A stretch of DNA of 64,000 nucleotides, from contig CANFRC010000004.1 of the NCBI GenBank assembly GCA_947449315.1, forward strand, positions 148,714 through 212,713, given 5' to 3'. How positions within the stretch are numbered: the stretch's first letter is position 1; each line of letters begins with the position of its first letter. Below, one piece after another: positions 46,532 through 55,579 of this stretch. The stretch is from Bacteroidota bacterium. GTDB lineage: Bacteria > Bacteroidota > Bacteroidia > 2-12-FULL-35-15. A model generated the notes under the pieces. It was not told where the DNA came from. It worked only from the letters and a program-made list of their open reading frames with translations, and did not search any database. Both the position numbers and the translations under genes were made by a program.

Positions 46532-47005
46532 ATGGAAATTGTTATCAGAAAAGGTGTAAAAAACGATCTTTCACAAGTGCTTCAGCTAGTGAAAGAGTTG
46601 GCTGCCTATGAAAAAGCACCTCTTGAAGTAACAGTTACTGTTGAGGATATGGAGCGTGATGGGTTTGGAAACAATCCGATCTTTCATTTTTTTGTTGCTG
46701 AAAATGATGGTAAAATAGTGGGGGTCTCCTTGTATTATATTAAATATTCAACGTGGAAAGGGAAATGTGTTTTTTTAGAAGATATTATTGTGAATGAGCC
46801 TTTCAGAAAATTTGGAATAGGTAAGAAGTTATTTGATGAAGTTGTAAAAGTAGCGAAAGAAATGCACGTTGAACGATTGGAATGGCAGGTGTTGGAATGG
46901 AATGAGCCTGCTATTAAATTTTATGAAAAATTAAATTCGCATTTTGATAGTGAGTGGATAAATTGTAAGTTGACTGGTGAACAAATTCAGAAATATTTTA
47001 AGTAA
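46532..47005 (+). CDS. GNAT family N-acetyltransferase
   Basis: A 157-residue acetyl-CoA-dependent acetyltransferase. The frame extends back to an ATG at 46469, but a promoter overlaps that segment, so MEIVIRKGVKNDL at 46532 is the likely start. Family motif A is clear: VFLEDIIVNEPFRKFGIGKKLFDEVVKVA (the FGIGKKL stretch replaces the usual RGxGxG/A), followed by WQVLEWNEPAIKFYEKL (motif B). It resembles diamine/thialysine acetyltransferases of the SAT type. Its stop is immediately followed by the ATG of aspartate kinase, so the two genes are coupled. Confidence 0.9.
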   Translation: MEIVIRKGVKNDLSQVLQLVKELAAYEKAPLEVTVTVEDMERDGFGNNPIFHFFVAENDGKIVGVSLYYIKYSTWKGKCVFLEDIIVNEPFRKFGIGKKLFDEVVKVAKEMHVERLEWQVLEWNEPAIKFYEKLNSHFDSEWINCKLTGEQIQKYFK

Positions 47006-48283
47006 ATGAAAATTTTTAAATTCGGTGGCGCATCCGTAAAAGATGCAAATGCGGTAAAAAATGTAGCGAGAATATTATCTGCTAATGGCGGGCCAAAGGG
47101 GAATGTTATTGTTGTAGTTTCTGCCATGGGGAAAGTGACCAATGCTTTGGAGCGATTAACAGATGCTATCTTTTTCAAACAAGAAGACGCAACGGCTGTA
47201 TTGAATGAAATAAAAAAATATCATTTCGATATCATCCAGCAATTATTCTCGGATCAAGGGCATCCGATCTATAATGAGATCAGTAACACATTTGTAGAAT
47301 TAGATTGGGCGATTGACGATGAACCTACAGAAAATTACAATTATGAATACGATAAAATTGTGAGTTTGGGAGAGATCATTTCAACCAAAATTGTGAATGC
47401 TTATTTGATTGAAGCATCAGTAAATAGTAAGTGGTTAGATGTGCGCGATGTTATTCAGACAGATAATACCTATCGTGAAGGAAAAGTAGATTGGGATTTA
47501 ACACAAGAACTTGTAAATAGGAATTTACTTCCTTTCCTAGAAAACAATAATAATTTGGTTCTTGTTACGCAAGGTTTTATTGGTGGTACATCCGAAAACT
47601 TTACAACTACGTTAGGTCGTGAAGGGTCCGACTATTCCGCTGCGATACTTGCTTTTACAACCAATGCAGAAAGTGTGACTATATGGAAAGATGTTCCGGG
47701 TGTTTTAAATGCAGATCCGAAATGGTTTGATGAAACAAAAAAGCTCGAACAGATTTCATATCAGGATGCAATCGAATTGGCTTATTACGGAGCGACTGTC
47801 ATTCATCCGAAAACAATAAAGCCTTTACAGAATAAAAAAATTCCATTGTATGTAAAATCTTTTTTAAATCCGGAAGAAATAGGAACGGTAATCAATGATG
47901 TACAAACACCATTGCCAATTCCTTCATTTATTTTTAAAGTGAATCAGGTGTTGATCTCCATTTCACCAAAAGATTTTTCATTCATTGGGGAAGACAATTT
48001 TAGTGACATTTTTAATTTGTTTTCAGAAAGACAAGTAAAGGTAAATGTAATGCAGAATTCTGCCATCAGTTTTTCTGTGAGTGTAGATAATGACAAACGT
48101 AAGCTTCCTGAATTAATAAAAACACTTCAAAAGCAATACCGTGTTTTGTATAATGATAATCTAGAATTGATTACCATTCGTTATTATGATCAGGCAACGA
48201 TTGACAGAGTTACAATCGATAAAAAAATATTATTGGAAGTGAAAAGCAGATATACTGTGCAGTTGGTAGTAAAGCCGTTATAA
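47006..48283 (+). CDS. Aspartate kinase (monofunctional)
   Basis: Phosphorylates L-aspartate, the first step toward lysine, threonine and methionine. The 425-residue product begins MKIFKFGGASVKDANAVKNV with the KFGGxSV nucleotide motif. It has TQGFIGGTSENFTTTLGREGSDYSAA and WKDVPGVLNADPKWF (substrate and ATP binding), then C-terminal ACT-type regulatory domains (PKDFSFIGEDNFSDIFNLFSERQVKVNVM region). No homoserine-dehydrogenase fusion. Feedback regulation through the ACT domains is likely. It overlaps the convergent dehydrogenase by 6 bases at its end. Confidence 0.95.
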   Translation: MKIFKFGGASVKDANAVKNVARILSANGGPKGNVIVVVSAMGKVTNALERLTDAIFFKQEDATAVLNEIKKYHFDIIQQLFSDQGHPIYNEISNTFVELDWAIDDEPTENYNYEYDKIVSLGEIISTKIVNAYLIEASVNSKWLDVRDVIQTDNTYREGKVDWDLTQELVNRNLLPFLENNNNLVLVTQGFIGGTSENFTTTLGREGSDYSAAILAFTTNAESVTIWKDVPGVLNADPKWFDETKKLEQISYQDAIELAYYGATVIHPKTIKPLQNKKIPLYVKSFLNPEEIGTVINDVQTPLPIPSFIFKVNQVLISISPKDFSFIGEDNFSDIFNLFSERQVKVNVMQNSAISFSVSVDNDKRKLPELIKTLQKQYRVLYNDNLELITIRYYDQATIDRVTIDKKILLEVKSRYTVQLVVKPL

Positions 48284-49216
48284 ATTAAGGTTCAGAATTT
48301 TCTCGGCTAAGATTTTTGCAATTTTTTCGTTGCTTTCAATTGTCCAGCCAGCAATATGAGGAGATAAAATTACTTTGTTGCTCTTTGTTAAATATTGAAA
48401 AGCCTCTGGTAAAGCTGTAGAATCTAAATTTTCAAAGGAAACCATTTCATATTCCAATACATCTAAACAAGCGCCCGATACTTTTTCTGATTTTATATTT
48501 TTTACAAGATCAGCTGTGTTTAAACTTTTTCCGCGAGCAGTATTGATGATATAAATATTTTTACTGAATTTATTTATGAATGCATCATTGATCAAATAAT
48601 GTGTTTCGTCTGTTAACGGAGTGTGTAAGCTCAGTACATCTGTTTCTGCAAATAGTTGTTCTAAACTAACTTCTTTTATTTGTTCACTTCCGAAATTTTT
48701 CTTGTACTTGTCGTATACTAAAATGTTTACTCCAAAACCTTTTAATCTATCCGCGAAAGCGCTGCCCATGTTTCCATATCCAATAATTCCGACAGTCTTA
48801 CCCATTAATTCGATGCCACGATTTCCTTCCCGTATCCATTTTCCTTCCCGCACTTCATTGTCGGCTTTGCATAAATTATTGAAAAGGGAAAGGAGCATTC
48901 CGATAGCGTGTTCTCCAACGGCATCCCGATTTCCTTCTGGCGCACACAAACATTTTATTCCTTTGCTTTCCGCATAAGCCACATCAATGTTTTCCATTCC
49001 TGCTCCTGCACGCGCAATAAATTTTAGCTTAGGTGCTTTATCAATAATGTCTTTGGTGATTTTAATTTTACTGCGGATAACAACACCGTCGTACGCATAA
49101 AGATTATCGATTATTTGCTGATGAGTCCATCCGTAATTCAGATCGCATTGATGCCCTTCTTTTTGCAAAGTTTCATGCAACAAATTGTGATTGGAATCTA
49201 TAAAGAGGATTTTCAT
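48278..49216 (-). CDS. D-2-hydroxyacid dehydrogenase (phosphoglycerate-dehydrogenase-like)
   Basis: A 312-residue NAD-dependent dehydrogenase. The Rossmann motif TVGIIGYGNMGSAFADRLKGFG and the catalytic residues are visible: Arg in NTARG, Glu in LDVLEYE, and His in LSPHIAGWT. The N-terminal substrate domain has IRSKIKITKDIIDKAPKLKFIARAGAGMENID. The length suits a short form without the ACT domain of SerA, so assignment as 3-phosphoglycerate dehydrogenase is plausible but not certain; other 2-oxoacid reductases look the same. It starts 2 bases after mgtE ends, so it is likely cotranscribed with it. Confidence 0.88.
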   Translation of the reverse strand: MKILFIDSNHNLLHETLQKEGHQCDLNYGWTHQQIIDNLYAYDGVVIRSKIKITKDIIDKAPKLKFIARAGAGMENIDVAYAESKGIKCLCAPEGNRDAVGEHAIGMLLSLFNNLCKADNEVREGKWIREGNRGIELMGKTVGIIGYGNMGSAFADRLKGFGVNILVYDKYKKNFGSEQIKEVSLEQLFAETDVLSLHTPLTDETHYLINDAFINKFSKNIYIINTARGKSLNTADLVKNIKSEKVSGACLDVLEYEMVSFENLDSTALPEAFQYLTKSNKVILSPHIAGWTIESNEKIAKILAEKILNLNL

Positions 49217-49218
49217 GA

Positions 49219-50610
49219 TTACAATAATACACCTCGTAAGAAGATAATAGAGAGGGTGAAGTAAATGATAAGTCCTGTAACGTCAACAAGAGTAGCAACA
49301 AAAGGTGCAGATGAAACAGCAGGGTCCAGGCCCAGACGTTTTAATGCAAGTGGAAGTAAAGAACCCATCAATGTTCCCCACATCACTACACCAACCAAAG
49401 AACAGCCTACCGTACATGCAATTAGCATCCAATGAGGACCGTAGCTGCTGATGAAGTAAGACCATAATCCAACTCGTGCAAATCCGATTATTCCAAGTAT
49501 CACTCCAATTACAAGCCCTGTCGAAAATTCTTTTTTAACAATTTTCCACCAATCGCGAACGGTTATTTCACCCAGTGCTAATGCGCGGATGATCAATGTT
49601 GAGGCTTGTGATCCGCTATTTCCTCCGCTGGAAATAATTAAAGGAATGAACAATGCTAATATTACCGCTTTTGCAATTTGATCTTCGAAAAAAGCCATTG
49701 CCGTTGCAGTTAATGTTTCTCCAAGAAAAAGGATGATCAACCAACCTACACGTTTACGGATCATTTGTAAGAATGGAGTACTCATGTATGGCTCTTCCAA
49801 GGCTTCCATCGCACCCATCTTTTGAACATCTTCTGTTTCCTCTTCACGTCTTACATCTACAACATCATCAATGGTAATTCGTCCGACAAGTCTTCCAAGG
49901 CTATCTACTACGGGCAATACAACAAGGTTGTATTTATCCATCAAGTTGGCAACTTCTTCAGCATCCGTATTTGTTTTTACTGAGATTATTTTTGGGTCAT
50001 AAATGTCAGCTACTTTGGAATCTTTAGGTGAGATGATTAATTTTTTTAATGGGAGCACTCCCACTAATTTTTCATCATCTTCAACAACATATATGGCATA
50101 AATATTTTCTACTGCATCCGCTTGTGCGCGTATTTCTCTCACACACTCTATCGCATTGCTATTTACATGCACACGCACTAACTCGGTAGCCATCAAACCA
50201 CCGGCAGTATTTTCATCATAATTTAGAAGGTCAACAATATCGCTTGCCTGCTCGCTGTCTTCCATTTGAGAAAGCACCTCGTCCTGCAATTTATCGGGAA
50301 GTTCAGCAATAACGTCGGCGGCATCATCGGAATCCATGTTGTCGATGTGCTCAGCAATTTCTTTTGAAGTAAGAGAGGCTAAGAAATTTTCACGGACATC
50401 ATCATCCAACTCAACCAACACATCTGCAGCAATTTGTTCATCAAGTTGACTGTAAACATACTTGGCTTCTTCAATCGCTAGCTCATTAAAGATTTCAGCG
50501 ATATCCGCAGGATATAGGGCACTAAAGTGTTCAACGACAAAAGCTCCGTTCTCAGCTGTAATCGCTTCACGGAGATTTACTAAAAAGTCGTCTGTTAGTT
50601 CAAATTGCAC
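49219..50610 (-). CDS. mgtE: Magnesium transporter MgtE
   Basis: Mg2+ channel of 463 residues, starting at GTG. The cytoplasmic N-terminal superhelical domain has MDSDDAADVIAELPDKLQDEVLSQME. A CBS pair follows (LVGVLPLKKLIISPKDSKVADIYD; LPVVDSLGRLVGRITIDDVVDV), then a connecting helix and a five-helix membrane pore with PLIISSGGNSGSQASTLIIRALALGEI, the P-loop-like signature of the family. Gating by intracellular Mg2+ through the N and CBS domains is known for the family. Upstream TACCTTTG at 50639-50646 is a likely -7 box. Confidence 0.96.
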   Translation of the reverse strand: MQFELTDDFLVNLREAITAENGAFVVEHFSALYPADIAEIFNELAIEEAKYVYSQLDEQIAADVLVELDDDVRENFLASLTSKEIAEHIDNMDSDDAADVIAELPDKLQDEVLSQMEDSEQASDIVDLLNYDENTAGGLMATELVRVHVNSNAIECVREIRAQADAVENIYAIYVVEDDEKLVGVLPLKKLIISPKDSKVADIYDPKIISVKTNTDAEEVANLMDKYNLVVLPVVDSLGRLVGRITIDDVVDVRREEETEDVQKMGAMEALEEPYMSTPFLQMIRKRVGWLIILFLGETLTATAMAFFEDQIAKAVILALFIPLIISSGGNSGSQASTLIIRALALGEITVRDWWKIVKKEFSTGLVIGVILGIIGFARVGLWSYFISSYGPHWMLIACTVGCSLVGVVMWGTLMGSLLPLALKRLGLDPAVSSAPFVATLVDVTGLIIYFTLSIIFLRGVLL

Positions 50611-50638
50611 CTGATAGAATATTTTTTATTAACGCTTG

Positions 50639-50646
50639 CAAAGGTA
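50639..50646 (-). promoter_or_regulatory. Putative -7 element (TACCTTTG) for mgtE
   Basis: On the minus strand TACCTTTG matches TAnnTTTG and is 28 bases before the GTG start of mgtE. A TATG 19 bases upstream is a poor -33 element. Confidence 0.45.
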
Positions 50647-50699
50647 AGATTTATACTTATTGGTGCATACGTTTGGGTTAAATTTTAAACATTTAGCTG

Positions 50700-50727
50700 A
50701 AAAGGCTAATTGGAAGTTAACTTAGCC
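50700..50727 (-). terminator. Hairpin at the end of rsmA, probable terminator
   Basis: On the minus strand GGCTAA (50727-50722) pairs with TTAGCC (50709-50704), followed by TTTT. The stem includes the rsmA stop codon. The short U tract makes it a modest terminator, but it lies before the mgtE promoter, as expected. Confidence 0.5.
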
Positions 50728-51504
50728 TACATCAATCATGTTTGTCAAGGCCACAAAATCCGCAACCGACAACTCTTCTGCTCTTTGTGTCAGATATTTG
50801 TGGTCTATGAATTCGGGCTTTAGTTTGAAAGCTTTGATAGAATTTCGTAATGTTTTTCTTCTTTGATTGAACCCCGCTTTCACAACTTGTTTAAATAATT
50901 TTTCGTTGCAATCTAGCTTTTGAACCGTGTTACGCGTTAATCGAATGACAGCAGATTTAACTCGTGGTGGAGGGTTAAATACATTTTCGTGAACAGTAAA
51001 TAAATACTCGATATCATAAAATGCTTGAAGCAAAACACTTGTGATGCCGTATGTTTTATTTCTTGGTTTGGAGGCGATGCGCTCAGCTACTTCTTTTTGA
51101 AACATACCAACCACTTCAGGAACTTGGTTTTTATGATCCAGCACTTTAAACAAGATCTCTGTAGAAATATTGTATGGGAAATTACCTATCACAGCGAATG
51201 GTTCATTGTTGAATAAATTATTGAAATCCAGTTCAAGGAAATCGCCTTCAATAATTTTGTTTTCCAGTGATGGAAAATTTTTCTTTAAAAAAGCAATTGA
51301 TTCTCTATCGATGTCAATAATATGAGTATCATAAGCTGTTTCTGCAATTAAATATTTTGTAAGAACGCCCATTCCAGGTCCAACTTCCAATACTTTTTTA
51401 TAGAGCGAAGTATGTTTTAAACTTTTTACTATATCCAGAGCAATGGTTTCATCTTTCAGAAAGTGCTGTCCTAAATGTTTTTTTGCTCTAACTAGATCAT
51501 TCAT
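50722..51504 (-). CDS. rsmA: 16S rRNA (adenine1518-N6/adenine1519-N6) dimethyltransferase
   Basis: KsgA/RsmA dimethylates two adjacent adenosines in the 3'-terminal helix of 16S rRNA during ribosome assembly. The 260-residue product has KKHLGQHFLKDE at the N-terminus, the SAM motif I VLEVGPGMGVLTKYL, motif IV NFPYNIST, and FNPPPRVKSAVIRL. It is in a minus-strand series with the DUF4286 gene upstream (35-base spacer). Loss of this enzyme causes kasugamycin resistance in other bacteria. Confidence 0.97.
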   Translation of the reverse strand: MNDLVRAKKHLGQHFLKDETIALDIVKSLKHTSLYKKVLEVGPGMGVLTKYLIAETAYDTHIIDIDRESIAFLKKNFPSLENKIIEGDFLELDFNNLFNNEPFAVIGNFPYNISTEILFKVLDHKNQVPEVVGMFQKEVAERIASKPRNKTYGITSVLLQAFYDIEYLFTVHENVFNPPPRVKSAVIRLTRNTVQKLDCNEKLFKQVVKAGFNQRRKTLRNSIKAFKLKPEFIDHKYLTQRAEELSVADFVALTNMIDVG

Positions 51505-51539
51505 TTTTTATTCGGAATTGGTTTAAGGAAATGTTAACG

Positions 51540-51839
51540 CTAGAGAACCTCCAGAAGTGTTCTGAATGCAACAAATTTATCAGCGTATTTGTCTGCCACT
51601 TCTTTTTGTAAACGAGGGGCGTGTAATTTCTGATATTCTTTCAGGTCCTCCATATTTTTACTCGTATATTGAAACGAGTAGGTGCTCCCTTGCTCTTCAT
51701 CCACGAGGACTTTACAAAGTTTATGCTCAATAAAATATCCGGTTGCCATTACATCAGGAATGTGTTTTGTTTTCATCCATTGAAGCCACTCATCGTGCAC
51801 ATCATTTTCAATGTTCACAGTTACGTTGTATATTATCAT
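51540..51839 (-). CDS. DUF4286 family protein
   Basis: A 99-residue protein matching the DUF4286 pattern: MIIYNVTVNIENDVHDEWLQWMK at the start, HIPDVMATGYF, and a C-terminal HAPRLQKEVADKYADKFVAFRTLLE. The fold is probably a ferredoxin-like dimeric alpha-beta barrel. Function is unknown. In Bacteroidota it is commonly next to a TPR protein and rsmA, as here: the TPR gene ends 12 bases upstream of its start. Confidence 0.9.
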   Translation of the reverse strand: MIIYNVTVNIENDVHDEWLQWMKTKHIPDVMATGYFIEHKLCKVLVDEEQGSTYSFQYTSKNMEDLKEYQKLHAPRLQKEVADKYADKFVAFRTLLEVL

Positions 51840-51851
51840 AATGTTTATTTT

Positions 51852-53675
51852 CTAATTAATAGTATCGCCTCTTAATTTTCTGAATCGTTTTCTTGCTTCC
51901 ACAACATATAAACTTCCAGGATATTTTTCTAATAATTGTTGATACAGCTCTTTTGCTTTATCAATATTTTTAAACTGATTCTCGTTTAAATCAGCTAATT
52001 TAAAAAGTGCATCATCGGCCAATACATCCTCCCCGTAATTTTTCAATATAGCTTCATAGTATGTTGCAGCTTCAGCATAATTAGCATGTTTTAAATCTAT
52101 TTGCGCTTTTTTGTAAAGAATCTCATCAGCCAACGCATGGTTTTGGAAAAGCGTATTGATGGTGTCTAAGGTTATTTTTGCCAGACTGTCTTTGTTTTGA
52201 AATGCTAAAAGGTCGGCGCGGGCATATATTGCCAAAGGAGCTTCATTGGTGTCGTCTGCTAATGCATCACTAATTAAAAGGGAAAGATCCATAGCATCAT
52301 TTGAAATGAGTTTTGCTGTTGCTCCTTTTAATACATCCAATTGAGCTTGTGCCCATTTAAAATCACCTGTATAATAAGATATACGTGCATTTCTGAATTT
52401 TGCTTCTTGTCCGATCTCATCATATTTAAAAGCTTTTTCTACTTGGGAGTAGCGTAATGATGCTTCCCAAATATCGCCTGTCATTAATAAAATATCTGCA
52501 AGTTCTAATTTGCAATCTGCTTGCACTTGAGGCGAGAGTTGAGGGATTGCGATTGTTTCTTCGAGAAGGGATATGGCATCTTTGGGTTTATTTAAATAGA
52601 AAGCTTGAAGGTGAGCAAGGTTTTCTAATAGAGGAACAGTGCTCGCTGATTTACCCAATTCTTTTATTGTTGTGTTGTAATTTTTTTCAAGTTCAGTTAA
52701 ATCAGTAGCTGTGTAATTTCCTTTGGTAACTACCTTCTGATAATAAACATAAAGCAATTCGATTCTTGCTTTGGTGTAATAGTATACCTCGGGGCCCTTT
52801 GAAATGACATATTGATAGGCTTTGATAGCAACGTCATATGCTTCATTCTGAGCAAAAAGTTGAGCCAGTCCCATGACTCTGTTTCCCTCTTCTTTTTTGC
52901 GTTTGTCTAAAGCCTTTGCTTGCACAAAAGCGCCATCCCAATCTTTTTGTTGGATCTCCATCCAGATCAGCAGTTCTGAGAATATTGTGTTGTCAGGACT
53001 TTTTGAAATTCGTTTTAATAATTCTGTTTTTAATAATTCATTTTGTTTTGTAGCCGCATCATTCCCAAAGCTCGTTTGCAATGCATTTTGAACAGTCTGG
53101 ATATACGAGTCTTGTGTTTCTAAAAGATCGAGATATTCATTGATCATTGAAATATTATCTCCTTTTTCTTTGAATACATCGGCTAATTCAAAACTGAACG
53201 GATAATTATTTTGTGAGATTTTTCTTCCTTTTAAATAAGTAGCAATCGCATAATTGTATTGATGTGTCGCCATAAATGCATTGGCAACAGCAAAAGCTTG
53301 ATCGTCTATTTTAATAGATTTTATTGCTTGATCCCATGCTGTTCTGGCTTTGTCTGGTTCTTCTCCAACTGTATAAACGTTGCCCAGGTCGACATATAAT
53401 TGCGGGCTGTCAGGGTTTTGTTTGATTTGTTTTTTTACAATCTTTTCTGCTTTTTTACAATCTTTCGTTTCTATTAAACAATTTAAATAGGGTGTGTAAA
53501 ATTGTTGAGGAGATTTTTTGTTATAAAGTTTCTCATAATAATCCAATGCTTTGTCGAATTCTTTGTTCTGAAAAAACTGTTGTGCCAATTGCTCATCAGT
53601 GCTTTGCTGCGCAAAGATATGTATCTGTAAAAATACAACTGCAAATAGAAATGCTATGTGTTTAATGTACTTCAA
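51852..53675 (-). CDS. Exported tetratricopeptide-repeat protein
   Basis: A 607-residue protein with a signal peptide (cleavage near IHIFAQ, residue 23). TPR-type helices run through most of its length; clear units are DKALDYYEKLYNKK, YDVAIKAYQYVISKG and YAEAATYYEAILKNYGEDVLADDALFKLADL near the C-terminus, the last resembling the TPR arrays of BamD/YbgF-like envelope proteins. It probably acts as a periplasmic scaffold; partner unknown. It is 12 bases before the DUF4286 gene and 30 bases downstream of the small unknown gene at 53706. Confidence 0.88.
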   Translation of the reverse strand: MKYIKHIAFLFAVVFLQIHIFAQQSTDEQLAQQFFQNKEFDKALDYYEKLYNKKSPQQFYTPYLNCLIETKDCKKAEKIVKKQIKQNPDSPQLYVDLGNVYTVGEEPDKARTAWDQAIKSIKIDDQAFAVANAFMATHQYNYAIATYLKGRKISQNNYPFSFELADVFKEKGDNISMINEYLDLLETQDSYIQTVQNALQTSFGNDAATKQNELLKTELLKRISKSPDNTIFSELLIWMEIQQKDWDGAFVQAKALDKRKKEEGNRVMGLAQLFAQNEAYDVAIKAYQYVISKGPEVYYYTKARIELLYVYYQKVVTKGNYTATDLTELEKNYNTTIKELGKSASTVPLLENLAHLQAFYLNKPKDAISLLEETIAIPQLSPQVQADCKLELADILLMTGDIWEASLRYSQVEKAFKYDEIGQEAKFRNARISYYTGDFKWAQAQLDVLKGATAKLISNDAMDLSLLISDALADDTNEAPLAIYARADLLAFQNKDSLAKITLDTINTLFQNHALADEILYKKAQIDLKHANYAEAATYYEAILKNYGEDVLADDALFKLADLNENQFKNIDKAKELYQQLLEKYPGSLYVVEARKRFRKLRGDTIN

Positions 53676-53705
53676 TTTTAAAATCTAAGGATAAATATAA
53701 ATGTG

Positions 53706-54011
53706 TTAATTTTTGTAACCGATTATTTCCAATACAACTGCTTTGGCCTCTATATCTAATCCGTTGCGTAAAGTTAATAAACTTCCTTGTTTTAAATGCT
53801 CACCAAATCCATGTGGTGCATAAAGTACTGCATTTAAAACCGCGCTTTCACCTTGTTCTATAGGCTTTTTATAGAGCTCTATCTGACATTCGGTAGAATA
53901 CCCTTTTGCACCTTTGCAAGTGGCTTGAGGACGATAAATGCCCATCAATTCGTATTTGCTCAGATTTTCAATTAGCAATTTTACAATGAGGTATTTTTTG
54001 AGGTAGATCAT
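53706..54011 (-). CDS. Small protein of unknown function between kmo and the TPR gene
   Basis: A 101-residue protein. The first 22 residues are basic and hydrophobic; an internal ATG at residue 23 (MGIYRPQATCKGAKGY) could be the true start. The remainder, with ECQIELYKKPIEQGESAVLNAVLYAPHGFGEHLKQGSLLTLRNGLDIEAKAVVLEII, has the strand pattern and the G-LxLRNG-xxIAxGxV-like ending of a translation-factor beta-barrel (EF-Tu domain 3-like), but this is only a resemblance. It lies about 80 bases downstream of kmo on the same strand. No function assigned. Confidence 0.55.
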   Translation of the reverse strand: MIYLKKYLIVKLLIENLSKYELMGIYRPQATCKGAKGYSTECQIELYKKPIEQGESAVLNAVLYAPHGFGEHLKQGSLLTLRNGLDIEAKAVVLEIIGYKN

Positions 54012-54091
54012 TTGAAAGTATTCAGATAATAGTAACGAGAAGCAAGTAACTATTTTAGTTTAAATACGACTCGATACATACTACTTTTTAC

Positions 54092-55435
54092 TTATAGAAA
54101 TTTTAACATTTCTTTTTCCACTTCTTCGCTATCCCATTTATTTTCAATATCAGGCATCGCCATTATTTTTTGCATGATGGACTCTTGGCGCTGCCCTTCT
54201 TTTAAAGCAGTGGAATAACGTATATGTGGGCTATAGGTTACCATTGAATATAATGGAATCCATTTGTCTGGATATTTACTATTGAAACGTGCTTCAATTT
54301 TCTTTTGTAAGATAAATTTAGGATCTGCAGTTCTGTCACGCATTTCCACGAAGTTTGCAATAGCAAGATCTGCAATCGCGTCTCCATCTGGTTTGCGAAG
54401 TGTTTGGTATTCATCCATAATCTTTGTCCAATCTTCTTTATGTTTTGAGATCAGATCATTTAAAACAACGCAATCTTCAAACCCGCAATTCATGCCTTGT
54501 CCGAAAAAAGGCACAATTGCATGAGCCGCATCACCTATAAGAGCGATCTTTTTATCGAATGTCCATGGAGAACATTTTACGGTAACCAAAGAGGAAGTAG
54601 GGTTATTCATAAAGTCCTCTAACAATGTTGGCATCAGAGGTACAGCATCTGGAAATTCTGTTTCAAAAAACAATTTTACCTGTTCCTTTGTTTTAAGATT
54701 TTCAAAAGATTTCTCTCCTTCAAATGGTAAAAATAAGGTACATGTAAAATTACCATCCATGTTTGGCAAAGCAATCATCATAAAACTTCCGCGAGGCCAA
54801 ATGTGTAATGCGTTTTTCTCTAGTAAAAATTTTCCATTTTCTCCTGGAGGAATAATTAGTTCCTTATATCCTGCAGAAATATAATGCTGATTGTATTCGA
54901 ATCGGTCGCTTGAAAGCTGCATGTTTAGACGAGAAGCGGCAAATGCTCCATCAGAACCAAAAAGCAGATCGCTTTGTGTTGTAGTTACAGTTTTAGTTTC
55001 TTCATTAATGAACTCAGCTGTTAAACTTTTTCTGTCGATGCCAGTACAGCGATGGTTGAAATGAATTTTAACGCCTGACTGTTGCTCTGCTAGATCCATC
55101 AGTCGCATGTTTATTTCAGCGCGTGAAACGGAATAGATTGCTTGATTATCCTTGCCGTATGGCTGATGAACGGTTGTTCCATCTTTGTGATGGATGGCAC
55201 GCGCATACATTGGTATGGCAATCTTTTTTATTTCATCCGCAATGCCAACACCTTCCAATCCTTTCCACCCTCGATCGCTCAATGCTAGGTTGATTGATCT
55301 TCCTGCATACGTAGTAGCTTTACGCATATCTGGTCTGCGCTCAAACATATCGATCTTGTAACCACGTTTTGCTAAATAGATACTTAATAAAGAGCCAACC
55401 AATCCGGCACCAACTAGTGTTACTTTTTTACTCAT
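54092..55435 (-). CDS. kmo: Kynurenine 3-monooxygenase
   Basis: FAD-dependent hydroxylase that makes 3-hydroxykynurenine from kynurenine with NADPH and oxygen; it feeds de novo NAD or related quinolinate synthesis. The 447-residue product has the FAD Rossmann motif VGAGLVGSLLSIYLAKRGY at the N-terminus, DLLFGSDGAFAASR, and the second FAD motif IALIGDAAHAIVPFFGQGMNCGFEDC. KMO-specific signatures include YAGRSINLALSDRGW. C-terminal hydrophobic helices typical of mitochondrial KMO are not seen. It lies 144 bases downstream of kynU and has a probable own promoter and operator. Confidence 0.96.
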   Translation of the reverse strand: MSKKVTLVGAGLVGSLLSIYLAKRGYKIDMFERRPDMRKATTYAGRSINLALSDRGWKGLEGVGIADEIKKIAIPMYARAIHHKDGTTVHQPYGKDNQAIYSVSRAEINMRLMDLAEQQSGVKIHFNHRCTGIDRKSLTAEFINEETKTVTTTQSDLLFGSDGAFAASRLNMQLSSDRFEYNQHYISAGYKELIIPPGENGKFLLEKNALHIWPRGSFMMIALPNMDGNFTCTLFLPFEGEKSFENLKTKEQVKLFFETEFPDAVPLMPTLLEDFMNNPTSSLVTVKCSPWTFDKKIALIGDAAHAIVPFFGQGMNCGFEDCVVLNDLISKHKEDWTKIMDEYQTLRKPDGDAIADLAIANFVEMRDRTADPKFILQKKIEARFNSKYPDKWIPLYSMVTYSPHIRYSTALKEGQRQESIMQKIMAMPDIENKWDSEEVEKEMLKFL

Positions 55436-55450
55436 AATTTCTTTTTTTTA

Positions 55451-55480
55451 CAAATGAAAATAATACTTTCTTATGCCAAA
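55451..55480 (-). promoter_or_regulatory. Putative kmo promoter (TTTG-N18-TTCATTTG)
   Basis: On the minus strand TTTG (55480-55477) is followed after 18 bases by TTCATTTG (55458-55451), one base off TAnnTTTG. It lies 15 bases before the kmo ATG. The -33 element overlaps the palindrome at 55478-55497. Confidence 0.5.
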
Positions 55481-55497
55481 ATGATTCAAATCATTTT
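55478..55497. promoter_or_regulatory. 20-bp perfect palindrome, candidate operator of kmo
   Basis: AAAATGATTCAAATCATTTT consists of AAAATGATT and AATCATTTT around CA. The core TGAT-N4-ATCA resembles Crp/Fnr-family half-sites (TTGAT-N4-ATCAA). It overlaps the -33 element of the probable kmo promoter and would be well placed for repression. The regulator is not identified. Confidence 0.45.
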
Positions 55498-55579
55498 TCA
55501 GGTTCCTGTCAACTGCACCTTATGCTCTTGTTACAGATTTTTGTAAATACATTTTTTACAAAAACTTTTTTGTGTAAAA

